From the NCBI GenBank assembly GCA_903930435.1, contig CAIYYN010000008.1:186001-250000 (forward strand): a stretch of 64,000 nt of DNA, read 5' to 3'. Numbering within the stretch: position 1 is the stretch's first letter; each line of letters begins with the position of its first letter. The DNA is from an uncultured Hyphomicrobiales bacterium (lineage in GTDB: Bacteria > Pseudomonadota > Alphaproteobacteria > Rhizobiales > Ancalomicrobiaceae). Shown piece after piece: positions 17,394 through 24,660 of the stretch. The notes beneath the pieces were generated by a model, which was not told the origin of the DNA, did no database searches, and saw only the letters and a program-made list of their open reading frames with translations. The position numbers and the translations under genes were made by a program.

Positions 17394-17729
17394 TCGGTTT
17401 CTCCTCTCCCTCTTCGAGGGCATGTGCGGGTTTCGCCCCGCATTCCTCGTATAAGCAGGTTCCGTGCCGTAATTGCCCATGGCAGCAACGACATGACCTT
17501 AGCCAATCAGATACCAACCCAAGCGACTGCGCAATGGGGAAAAGAGATCGTCAAAACCAGAAAATCGAATTTGGGTATGCGCTTTTACCGGGCTGTTGCG
17601 CACATGGACGGCGTCGACACAACGTGTGTAGCGCCCGATGCCGTCGACCTATAAAAAAACCCCGAAAGCCATTTTTGCTTTCGGGGGGTAAATGAGGCGA
17701 AACGTGCTGCAGATGGGGGCGTACGATAA
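17394..17729. other. Intergenic region: leader of the importer operon and 3' end of the RiPP locus
   Basis: The 336 bp hold the untranslated leader of the minus-strand importer operon and the terminator at 17653-17686 belonging to the next minus-strand unit. A long plus-strand frame over this region is not supported by codon pattern or homology. I saw no convincing -35/-10 pair, though the AT-richer part around 17520-17580 is the likeliest promoter site. Confidence 0.5.
17653..17686 (-). terminator. Rho-independent terminator of the RiPP locus
   Basis: A 10-bp perfect stem (CCCCGAAAGC at 17660-17669, GCTTTCGGGG at 17677-17686) with a 7-base loop. On the minus strand the stem is followed by seven T residues (17659-17653). 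It lies 44 bp beyond the stop of the small peptide gene and isolates the radical SAM/peptide unit from the importer operon downstream. Confidence 0.9.
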
Positions 17730-17921
17730 TCAGAACGACTTGCCGACGACAACGCCGACACTCACGCCATCATCCTCAAGCGCCCGTCCATTGACGATCG
17801 CATGCGCGTTCAGTTTCGAAATCACGCGAGGGTCAGAGATCGTGACCTTCCCCGTTGTATCGATCGCAACATCGGCCTTGTTGACTGTAATCTTGGTTTC
17901 TTCCTGCTGCGTACCGCTCAT
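17730..17921 (-). CDS. Small peptide, candidate RiPP precursor coupled to the radical SAM maturase
   Basis: A 63-residue peptide. Its ATG overlaps the stop of the radical SAM gene as ATGA, and a strong terminator follows 44 bp later, so the frame is very probably translated. The N-terminal two thirds (MSGTQQEETKITVNKADV and on to a charged, helix-prone VISKLNAHAI segment) look like a leader. The C-terminus GVSVGVVVGKSF is rich in Val and Gly, contains no Cys, and ends in an aromatic residue. Enzymes of the partner family methylate unactivated carbons, with Val a known target in polytheonamide, so the Val cluster is the natural core; this is inference. I recognise no known precursor family, and the cleavage site is unclear. 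Confidence 0.7.
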   Translation of the reverse strand: MSGTQQEETKITVNKADVAIDTTGKVTISDPRVISKLNAHAIVNGRALEDDGVSVGVVVGKSF

Positions 17922-19936
17922 GACGCCATCTCCATCGGTTTGACGTAATTGGAAAGAGTTTCAGCACTGATCAGTGCCACGTTATCCGGATGTATATTCA
18001 ATATGTTTGTGTCTCCTCCCGCTTCGAGGTCGTCGGCGAAAAGCCTTGAAAGCTTGGCTACAGCCTTTCGCGGTGGCTTGTATTCCCCGTACAGGGGAAT
18101 TGAGACATTCAGGACTTGCGCACCATCTCGCACGAAGACACCCAGAGCTTCGAGAGCGTCCACGACATCCTCGACGGTCGTCCGGTCAGACGTGAATTCG
18201 CGCAAGGTGTCGATGGAGACAACGGCGTCACACTCTTCGAAGATCTTGCTGACGATTCCCGTCAGTCGGAAGATCTTCGGCTCCGCGCCACGGGCGTCGA
18301 ACACAAGGACGCCGTCCTCTGTCGGCAGGTGGAAGAGCGCATAATCGTCGCTGTTGTGTTTCCACTCGTTCAATTCACCGAACAGCTCTTCAACATAACT
18401 CTCGACATGCTGGTCTCCGTCAAATCGGCAGGTGAAATAATAGGCGATCTCAGACACCTGAGTGTCCTCAAGGCCTTTGTAGATGTACCTGTAGGCTGGA
18501 TAAGGCGTGATCTCGCGGACCGAGAAGTCCTCGGGATGCTCGGTGTAGGGACTGAACCGGTCAAATCTGAGCGTTGAAACACCAATCGGCGGTGGCAAAT
18601 GTTTGATGTGTTTTACGAGGCCCGGTAGCGAGTGGTACCACTCGGCCTGCTCGCCGGGGAATCCCGCGAGATAATTCCACTTCGGGTCTATGCCGTACTC
18701 GTGGCACCATTTGAGCAACTGGATATTCTGGAGCGCGGATACACCCTTCCGCATGAGGCGGAGCACATCGGTGCTCAGGCTTTCGATTCCAGGCTGGATT
18801 GATGTCAGACCAGCCTGCCGATAGATTTCAACCTGCTGCTTCTTGAGATTGGCCTTGGTTTCATAGAACAGGCTGATTTCGAGTTTCAGATCGGCCAGCT
18901 TGGGCAGAAACGTCGAGAAATAATTATACGGCATGATATTGTCTGTCGCCGTTAAATGGTTCGTATAGCGACCGTATTTCCCGACAAGAAATTCAATTTC
19001 CTCGACGGCGCGCTGTCCGGATTTCTGACGGAATCCCATCGTCCCGCCGTTGAGACCGCAAAATGTGCAATGGTTCTTCTGGCCCCACCAACAGCCACGC
19101 GAGGATTCAAAGATCAATCGGTGCTCACGCCGATAGTCGGCGTCGTCCGGGTTGGCATCCCGGAAGAAATCATCGAAATCCGGGTAGGGCAGCGTCTCCA
19201 TATTGACCGCCGGGCTATGCCGGAGACTTTTGGCATAGGCATCCGGGTCACGAAGATCGTCGCGGGTAATGAAGCCCGGGGTCGAGGGCTCGCCATTGGC
19301 GAGATTCCGGAGATAGGCGGGGAAAGCCGTATCGCCTTCACCCAGGCACACAGCATCAACGAATGGAAAATTCCGGAGCGTCGCCCAGCCCATCTTGCCT
19401 TCGCAATTGGCGCCACCAAACAGGATTTTCAAATGGCTGTACCGATGCTTAAACTCCTTGGCGAGTGCGAGCGACGCAACATGCTGCTGGAAGGTCGATG
19501 TGAACCCGACGACTTGAACCTCTGACCAGTCGATTGCATCGCAACACTGCTCGATAAATGCTGGAACCCGGTCGCGTAGCGCCGACAGTTTTGCGCAAAT
19601 TTCGTCAACAGCCCGGTTGTCCATCGTCTTCTTATGGGCTGGATCGTTGCCGCGCAGTACCTCCCGGAAAAAGGCCGCATCATTGACAGGATCAGGTCCC
19701 CAAAGCGCCGATGAAAAGACCCATTCCCCAGCAAGATCAACATTTTGCGGTGCGCCACGGGCGAGCTTGTCGTAAATGTCCTTGTCGACGATCCTGGCGA
19801 AGGCGTGATTGAAATACGCGATCTCGACGTCATGGCCGTCGCCTTTCAAGATCGATTTCAGCAGACTGATACCAAGTGATGGCCACGAGGTCACTGCAAA
19901 CGGCATCTGGATGAGTACAACGCGAAACGTCTGCAT
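17918..19936 (-). CDS. B12-type radical SAM RiPP maturase (RiPP C-methyltransferase / rSAM_ocin_1 family)
   Basis: A 672-residue enzyme. Residues 1-230 resemble a cobalamin-binding Rossmann domain (MPFAVTSWPSLGISLLKSIL; ILFGGANCEG; AVCLGEGDTAFP). The radical SAM core follows, with cluster ligands C282, C290 and C293 in SSRGCWWGQKNHCTFCGLNG. The CX7CX2C spacing and flanking WWG and GLNG residues match the family annotated as RiPP maturation radical SAM protein 1. Residues about 540-615 form a small helix-rich domain with an IFEECD segment that may bind the leader peptide. No separate protease, transporter or second modifier lies nearby. The start ATG 19936 is preceded directly by GAGG and then a run of nine G. 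The family is clear; C-methylation of the adjacent peptide is inference. Confidence 0.85.
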   Translation of the reverse strand: MQTFRVVLIQMPFAVTSWPSLGISLLKSILKGDGHDVEIAYFNHAFARIVDKDIYDKLARGAPQNVDLAGEWVFSSALWGPDPVNDAAFFREVLRGNDPAHKKTMDNRAVDEICAKLSALRDRVPAFIEQCCDAIDWSEVQVVGFTSTFQQHVASLALAKEFKHRYSHLKILFGGANCEGKMGWATLRNFPFVDAVCLGEGDTAFPAYLRNLANGEPSTPGFITRDDLRDPDAYAKSLRHSPAVNMETLPYPDFDDFFRDANPDDADYRREHRLIFESSRGCWWGQKNHCTFCGLNGGTMGFRQKSGQRAVEEIEFLVGKYGRYTNHLTATDNIMPYNYFSTFLPKLADLKLEISLFYETKANLKKQQVEIYRQAGLTSIQPGIESLSTDVLRLMRKGVSALQNIQLLKWCHEYGIDPKWNYLAGFPGEQAEWYHSLPGLVKHIKHLPPPIGVSTLRFDRFSPYTEHPEDFSVREITPYPAYRYIYKGLEDTQVSEIAYYFTCRFDGDQHVESYVEELFGELNEWKHNSDDYALFHLPTEDGVLVFDARGAEPKIFRLTGIVSKIFEECDAVVSIDTLREFTSDRTTVEDVVDALEALGVFVRDGAQVLNVSIPLYGEYKPPRKAVAKLSRLFADDLEAGGDTNILNIHPDNVALISAETLSNYVKPMEMAS

Positions 19937-20020
19937 CCTCGCCCCCCCCCAATTCGGGAAAAACCATGGCTTGGTGTCGAACGGAAATCAGGTTCTATAA
20001 CAGTGACTCTACCATCTGTG

Positions 20021-20048
20021 ATTTTATCTGGCTGCACAAAAATAACAA
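20021..20048 (-). promoter_or_regulatory. Promoter-like sequence for the RiPP locus
   Basis: Read on the minus strand, TTGTTA (20048-20043) and TAAAAT (20026-20021) are separated by 16 bp, a fair match to a housekeeping sigma-factor promoter. It would start transcription about 75-80 bp upstream of the maturase ATG at 19936. Confidence 0.4.
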
Positions 20049-20190
20049 GCTTAAAGTTGTATCTAACGTATAAATCAATATATGGTTTTATTTTCTGCCT
20101 TTGGCTTGTAAGCAAAATTCAACAATCACAGAAACGCGTGTTCCAGCAAGAAGATACACCAAATGGGGGTATTCGCCGACAATCTTCGTC

Positions 20191-20206
20191 CATCAATATA
20201 TTGATG
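20191..20206. promoter_or_regulatory. Perfect 16-bp palindrome CATCAATATATTGATG
   Basis: A perfect inverted repeat in the AT-rich region upstream of the RiPP maturase and downstream of the LivM-like gene. A partial match, ATCAATATAT, recurs at about 20076-20085. It could be an operator for the RiPP locus; no local regulator gene is present. Confidence 0.4.
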
Positions 20207-20277
20207 AGCGCGCTACAGTCGCTCCGACGCTTGCGGCAGACCATCATTTAAAAAGATCGCGATGTGCTAAAAAGACG

Positions 20278-21234
20278 CTATCCGTTCAAATGCCTTGAGA
20301 CCGTCGTCCTCTCGCCGAGCAAGCCACGCGGGCGGATCACGATTGTGCCGGACAGGATCAGCCCAATGGCAACGATTTGCAGGGCAGCGGCGCGGGCTTG
20401 CTGCTCGGGCGGGAACACCATGCCCGTGAAAAAGCCGGTCGCGCTCCAGGTCGTCCAGATGAGCGCCGCACCGAGGATGGCGCCGAGATTGTTACCGGAG
20501 CCACCGACGATCAGCATTGTCCAGATCTGGAATGTCACGCTGGAGAGATAGTTGTCGGGTGCAATGAACCCGATGAAGCTGGCGTGGATGGCACCCGACA
20601 GACCCATGATCGCGCCACCGAGCGCGAATGCCTGCAAGCGATAACGGGTCGCGCTTTTGCCAAGCGATGCGGCCGCCCGTTCTTCTTCGCGGATCGCCCG
20701 CAAAACCCGTCCCCACGGACTGCGAACAAGCCGTTCCAGTCCGACGTAGAGAACGACCACAACGGCAACAATCAGCGCCAGATTGGCCAGCCCGAAGACC
20801 GCGGGTTGGGATGCGTAGGTTTCAAACGGGCGGGGGATGAAGGCGATGCCGAAGGAACCGCCCGTCAGGCTCTGCGCATTCAGGGTGACCAGGTGGACCG
20901 TCACGGCAACGCCGAAAGTCGTTATGGCGAGATAGTCTGATCGCAGCCTTAGCGTCGCTGCGCCAACGAGGAAAGAGGCCAGGCCAGACGTAATCATCGC
21001 ACCCAGCCAGCCAATCAGGATGGGCAAGTGAAGCCCGCCGATGTGATCCGTCGTTGCGGGCGTCGTCAGGAGGGCAGATGTATAGGCACCGATGGCGATA
21101 AACCCGGCGATGCCAACATTGAACAGGCCAGTCTGGCCCCACTGAAGATTGAGGCCAAGGCACCCGATGGCATTGATGCCGATGATCGCCAGAAAGAAGC
21201 TGCCGTAGGCGACGAGGCCGAGAAGATCAGGCAT
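20278..21234 (-). CDS. Branched-chain-amino-acid-type ABC transporter permease (LivM-like)
   Basis: An inner-membrane permease of about 318 residues. It carries the LivM pattern: LQWGQTGLFNVGIAGFIAIGAYTSALL early on, and the permease coupling loop WGRVLRAIREEERAAASLGKSATRYRLQAF near two thirds of the length. I start at ATG 21234, which overlaps the stop of the LivH-like gene (TGATG); the in-frame extension to 21315 lies inside that gene. It is the last gene of the minus-strand livGFHM-order unit, whose binding protein is encoded on the other strand at 26124. The ligand is unknown. Confidence 0.9.
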   Translation of the reverse strand: MPDLLGLVAYGSFFLAIIGINAIGCLGLNLQWGQTGLFNVGIAGFIAIGAYTSALLTTPATTDHIGGLHLPILIGWLGAMITSGLASFLVGAATLRLRSDYLAITTFGVAVTVHLVTLNAQSLTGGSFGIAFIPRPFETYASQPAVFGLANLALIVAVVVVLYVGLERLVRSPWGRVLRAIREEERAAASLGKSATRYRLQAFALGGAIMGLSGAIHASFIGFIAPDNYLSSVTFQIWTMLIVGGSGNNLGAILGAALIWTTWSATGFFTGMVFPPEQQARAAALQIVAIGLILSGTIVIRPRGLLGERTTVSRHLNG

Positions 21235-22142
21235 CAGACCCTCTTTCCGAAGAGGCCGGATGGCCTGATGAGCAGGACCGCTATCAAGAGCAGAAACGCC
21301 ACGGCTGCACGCCATTCAGCGCCGATCAGTTGCACCGTGGCAGCCTCCGAGACGCCAACGACCAAGGCTCCGATGATCGCGCCCGGCACGCTACCGATCC
21401 CGCCCAGAATGGCGCTCGCAAACAGCGGCAGCAGCATGTCGAAACCCATATAGGGTCGGATCTGGACCACGAGACCAAGCATTACACCCGACGCACAGGC
21501 CAAAGCTCCGCCGAGCAGCCAGGTGATATGGATCACGTGATCGATGTCGATACCGAGAACGCGGGCAAGAGCCGGGTTTTCGCTGACGGCCCGCATCGAG
21601 CGACCCATGTGGGTCTGGGTCAGGATGAGATGTACCGCCAGTGCGAGAGTTACTGTCATACCCAGCAGCGCCATCTGATCCGGCGTAACGCGGATGCCGG
21701 GAACAACCGGAACAGCGATCTGCAGATCGCGCGAAAAATAGCGGGGACTGGAGGTAAACAGGAATTCCAGCAAGGCTCTCAACGCCATGGACGCGCCGAA
21801 GCTCGCCATGACAACCGTAATCGAAGCTCCCTTGCGACGCAGACGGCGAAAGAGTAGCCGATCCAGCAGGACAGCGAGAAGCCCGGTCAAAACCATCGCG
21901 ATCAGCCCGGCGACGAGCACCCCCCAACCGACCGAAAACGGGCCGTATCCCTCGTTTGACGATGGGGCCAGATATCCAATCAGTCCCGCGGTCAACAGCG
22001 TTGCATAGGCACCCCAGGAGATGAATTCGCCATGGGCAAAGTTAGAAAACCGGAGGATCGAATAGGTCAGGGTGACGCCAATGGCACCCAGACCGATCAT
22101 TGCACCTGCCACAAGTCCGTCAGCAATGAATTGCGGGTTCAA
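21234..22142 (-). CDS. Branched-chain-amino-acid-type ABC transporter permease (LivH-like)
   Basis: A 302-residue permease with the classical LivH start, IGVTLTYSILRFSNFAHGEF, and several membrane helices. The coupling-loop region MRAVSENPALARVLGIDID and the GAIIGALVVGVSEA helix are typical. It overlaps the LivF-like gene by 4 bp upstream and the LivM-like gene by one codon downstream, so the whole unit appears co-translated. Family members import branched-chain amino acids, urea, amides or other small polar compounds. Confidence 0.9.
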   Translation of the reverse strand: MNPQFIADGLVAGAMIGLGAIGVTLTYSILRFSNFAHGEFISWGAYATLLTAGLIGYLAPSSNEGYGPFSVGWGVLVAGLIAMVLTGLLAVLLDRLLFRRLRRKGASITVVMASFGASMALRALLEFLFTSSPRYFSRDLQIAVPVVPGIRVTPDQMALLGMTVTLALAVHLILTQTHMGRSMRAVSENPALARVLGIDIDHVIHITWLLGGALACASGVMLGLVVQIRPYMGFDMLLPLFASAILGGIGSVPGAIIGALVVGVSEAATVQLIGAEWRAAVAFLLLIAVLLIRPSGLFGKRV

Positions 22143-22891
22143 GGGCGGGCCTCCGTTGCGGGTAGGCGTGCTTTCGAAGCTCCGAGGTAGAGCGAGGCGA
22201 CAATCGGGTCGTCGGCCAAGGTCGCCGCCGCCCCTTCGTGGGCATTACGCCCCTCGACCATGATGGTGGCGCGGTCGGCGATCCCGAGCGCTGCCCGGAC
22301 ATTCTGCTCAACAAGCAGGATGCTGATCCCCGTTGCCCGGATCTCGAGCAACTTCTGAAACACGATCTCGACCAGCTTCGGCGACAGGCCTGCCGAGGGT
22401 TCATCCAGCATGAGAACTGTTGGCGAGACGATCAAGGCACGCGCAACCGCGAGCATTTGGCGCTGCCCCCCTGAGAGCCTGCCAGCCAATAACCGACGTT
22501 GCCGGGCGAGGTCCGGGAAGAAGCCATACAGCTCGTCGACGCGAACGAGGGCAGACTTCGACCGCATCACGCCAGCGGCAAGGCGCAGATTGTCATCGAC
22601 GGTCATGGTGGCAAAGACGTTCTCGGTCTGGGGAACAAACGCCAGTCCATTTCCGATCATCCTATGCGCCGGTACGTCGGTGATATCCCTGTCGCCAAGG
22701 CAGACCTGTCCCGATACTTTCGGCACCAGACCAGCAATCGCCTTGATCAGCGTTGATTTGCCAGCACCGTTCGGGCCGAGAACCGTAGCGATTTCGCCTG
22801 CGTTCACGTGGATCGATGCGCCGTTCAGGATCGGCAGACCCGGTTCATAACCCGCGACAAGATTCTCGACGCGAAGCACTGTCGTTTTCAT
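22139..22891 (-). CDS. Branched-chain-amino-acid-type ABC transporter ATP-binding protein (LivF-like)
   Basis: A 250-residue ATPase. It has Walker A (LGPNGAGKST), Q-loop (FVPQTENVFATMTV), signature (LSGGQRQMLAVARAL), Walker B (VLMLDEPSAGLSP) and the ILLVEQNVRAAL H-loop that marks LivF. Its start overlaps the LivG-like stop by 4 bp. It energises the LivHM permease together with LivG. Confidence 0.92.
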   Translation of the reverse strand: MKTTVLRVENLVAGYEPGLPILNGASIHVNAGEIATVLGPNGAGKSTLIKAIAGLVPKVSGQVCLGDRDITDVPAHRMIGNGLAFVPQTENVFATMTVDDNLRLAAGVMRSKSALVRVDELYGFFPDLARQRRLLAGRLSGGQRQMLAVARALIVSPTVLMLDEPSAGLSPKLVEIVFQKLLEIRATGISILLVEQNVRAALGIADRATIMVEGRNAHEGAAATLADDPIVASLYLGASKARLPATEARP

Positions 22892-23730
22892 ACCTTGGCT
22901 CCACCAAGATAGGCTTCGATCACGTCGGGATCGCGGACCACCGTTTCGGGAGTTCCCTCAACAAGCAGCTTACCGGACGCCATCACGAACACATGCCGGC
23001 AAAGCCGGGAGACCAGATCCATATTGTGCTCGATGATCAGGAAAGTCATCCCGCGGCTATTCAAGGCTCCGATACGTTCGATGATGATTTCGAGCAGGCT
23101 CGGATTGACCCCTGCGGCGGGCTCATCAAGCAGGACGATCTCGGGCTTTGCCATCAGCACGCGGGCCAGTTCCAGCAATTTGCGCTGGCCGCCGGACAGC
23201 ACTCGTGCTGGCTCGTGGGCGAGATGCTGGAGAGTCACGAATTCCAGCAGCTCCATCGCCTCCGTGAAATTGCGGCGCTCTTCCGCGGCAACAAGACCGG
23301 GTCTGAACCAGTTTGGCCAAATGACTTCACCGGATTGCCCCTGCTTGCCGAGCATGACGTTCTCGACAAGGCTCATGGCAGCGAATGGTCGCGGGATCTG
23401 AAACGTGCGTCCGAGGCCAGCCCGGATCCGCGCATGTGCAGGCTCGGCTTGCACCGCGCGGCCCTGCAACCGGATCTCACCCGCTGTGGGCTTCAGATCA
23501 CCCGCCAACATGTCGAACATCGTGGTTTTTCCGGCACCATTTGGTCCGATCAAGCCGACAATCGCACCTCGCTGAACCGAGATCGACACACCGTCGACCG
23601 CAGCGATCCCGCCGAAATGCTTGGACAGGGACAGCGTGCTCAGAATTGGCGAGGCACCCGTTGCCTGGGTGCCTGTCGATCCGGAAGGCCGATCTTGCAT
23701 TGCTGTCGCCGTCAACGTTTGATCTTTCAT
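22888..23730 (-). CDS. Branched-chain-amino-acid-type ABC transporter ATP-binding protein (LivG-like)
   Basis: A 280-residue ATPase and the first gene of the minus-strand transporter unit. Walker A (IGPNGAGKTT), the LivG-specific insertion with RTFQIPRPFAAMSLVENV, signature (LSGGQRKLLELARVL), Walker B (IVLLDEPAAGVNP) and H-loop (FLIIEHNMDLV) are all present. The first ATG (23730) lies inside operator-like copy 1 and has no clear ribosome site; ATG 23700 is an alternative giving 270 residues. The overlap of start codon and operator suggests the repressor can act directly at translation-start-proximal DNA. Confidence 0.9.
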   Translation of the reverse strand: MKDQTLTATAMQDRPSGSTGTQATGASPILSTLSLSKHFGGIAAVDGVSISVQRGAIVGLIGPNGAGKTTMFDMLAGDLKPTAGEIRLQGRAVQAEPAHARIRAGLGRTFQIPRPFAAMSLVENVMLGKQGQSGEVIWPNWFRPGLVAAEERRNFTEAMELLEFVTLQHLAHEPARVLSGGQRKLLELARVLMAKPEIVLLDEPAAGVNPSLLEIIIERIGALNSRGMTFLIIEHNMDLVSRLCRHVFVMASGKLLVEGTPETVVRDPDVIEAYLGGAKV

Positions 23731-23741
23731 CTTTGATCAAA
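23718..23741. promoter_or_regulatory. Operator-like 24-bp element, copy 1
   Basis: The element ends in the perfect 10-bp palindrome TTTGATCAAA (23732-23741) and begins with the half-site TTTGATC (23718-23724). It overlaps the LivG-like start codon. A second copy with one mismatch lies exactly 100 bp away at 23818-23841. Both lie in the divergent region beside the GntR gene, their likely binding protein. Confidence 0.65.
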
Positions 23742-23817
23742 GTTCCATAGGTTCAACGCTAGTGGCAGTGCGTGGACGACGCAAGCCTCCATTTCAGTCA
23801 TTTTCGTCTGATTGATT

Positions 23818-23841
23818 TTTGATCTTCCATCTTTGATCAAA
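23818..23841. promoter_or_regulatory. Operator-like 24-bp element, copy 2
   Basis: This copy differs at one base from copy 1 and again ends in TTTGATCAAA (23832-23841). It is 34 bp upstream of the GntR start codon, a position suited to autorepression. The 100-bp spacing is close to a whole number of helical turns, so two bound dimers could face the same side and loop the DNA. Confidence 0.65.
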
Positions 23842-23874
23842 CATTCGTAGGCTGGCGCCATCTGTGAGTAGAGC

Positions 23875-24660
23875 GTGAGGTCTCGGGTCGTGGCGCGAGT
23901 GGCAAGGCAAGCCGAAACTCTCAATTATTCCATTGGCTTGACGCCGGATCGTCAAGTTGCCAATCCAGCTCTGACACCTGTTGCCCGTGATACCGTCCAG
24001 ACCCAGGTGTATCGTGAGCTCCGCCGGGCGCTCATGCATGGTCGCTTCACGCCGGGGCAGGTTCTCGGAATCGTGGACCTGTCGAGGTCGCTGAACACGA
24101 GCACCATGCCGGTCCGCGACGCCTTGTCGCGGCTGATTTCGGAGCAGGCGCTTGAAGCCATGCCAAACCGGTCCGTCCGGGTGCCTTTGATCAGTGTCGA
24201 ACGCTTGGCCGACCTGCGACGGGCCCGCACGCTCATCGAAGGTGAAGCCTTGGCGCTTGCACTGCCACGACTGACGAGGGAGGACGTTGACGCCGCCCGG
24301 GCAGCCGTCCGCGACTATGATGCAGCGATCGCGGCGCGCGGAACTTGCGCCATCGATGAAGAACTCGACGCAAATTATGCGTTCCACCTGAGCCTCTATG
24401 CCGCTTCCGGCTCGGCAATCCTGATCCCCTTCATCGAAAGCCTGTGGCTGCAATCCGGCCCCATCATTCGGGCGGCAACGCTCGCGTTTGATCCGACCAG
24501 TACCGTGTCCGGCCCGCACTACCATACGGAGATTGTTGACGCGCTCGAGGCTGGCGACGAGGCCGGTACGCGCGCTGCATTGGAGCGCGATATCGGTCGC
24601 GCCTTCGATCTGCTGATCCATCAGTTAAGCGCCGCCGAGGCCGGAGGAGGGCAGATATGA
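23875..24660 (+). CDS. GntR family transcriptional regulator (FadR/FCD type)
   Basis: A regulator of up to 261 residues. The winged helix is at about residues 40-110 (VYRELRRALMHGRFTPGQVL; MPVRDALSRLISEQALEAMPNRS in shorter parts). The FCD ligand domain follows, with LRRARTLIEGEALALALPRL, the FHLSLYAASGS helix and the HYHTEIVDALEAGD region bearing metal-binding His residues. The GTG at 23875 is the furthest start; a later one is possible because the first 35 residues are unusual. It is the first gene of the plus-strand unit and divergent from the transporter genes. It probably binds the two operator-like copies; the inducer would be the transported compound or a product. Confidence 0.85.
   Translation: MRSRVVARVARQAETLNYSIGLTPDRQVANPALTPVARDTVQTQVYRELRRALMHGRFTPGQVLGIVDLSRSLNTSTMPVRDALSRLISEQALEAMPNRSVRVPLISVERLADLRRARTLIEGEALALALPRLTREDVDAARAAVRDYDAAIAARGTCAIDEELDANYAFHLSLYAASGSAILIPFIESLWLQSGPIIRAATLAFDPTSTVSGPHYHTEIVDALEAGDEAGTRAALERDIGRAFDLLIHQLSAAEAGGGQI

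Larger units (their letters stand above)
19937..20277. other. AT-rich leader region of the RiPP locus
   Basis: About 340 bp without a credible gene, visibly richer in A and T than its surroundings, especially at 20000-20110. It contains the G-tract next to the maturase start (19942-19950), a promoter-like pair on the minus strand (20021-20048), and a perfect 16-bp palindrome (20191-20206). Short frames here overlap in conflicting directions and have no ribosome sites. The composition suggests the RiPP locus was acquired separately from the flanking transporter operons. Confidence 0.6.

Noticed and set aside
16419-17654. Long plus-strand open frame of about 411 codons
   Set aside because: It lies antisense to the peptide-binding protein gene, shows no family pattern, and its composition follows from the codon use of the opposite strand.
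20003-20298. Small plus-strand frames in the AT-rich region as extra RiPP precursors
   Set aside because: They overlap each other, lack ribosome sites, and run against the direction of the maturase; the coupled 63-residue frame is far better supported.
22816-23736. Plus-strand open frame of about 306 codons
   Set aside because: It is a complete shadow of the LivG-like ATPase gene, whose Walker and signature motifs are on the minus strand.
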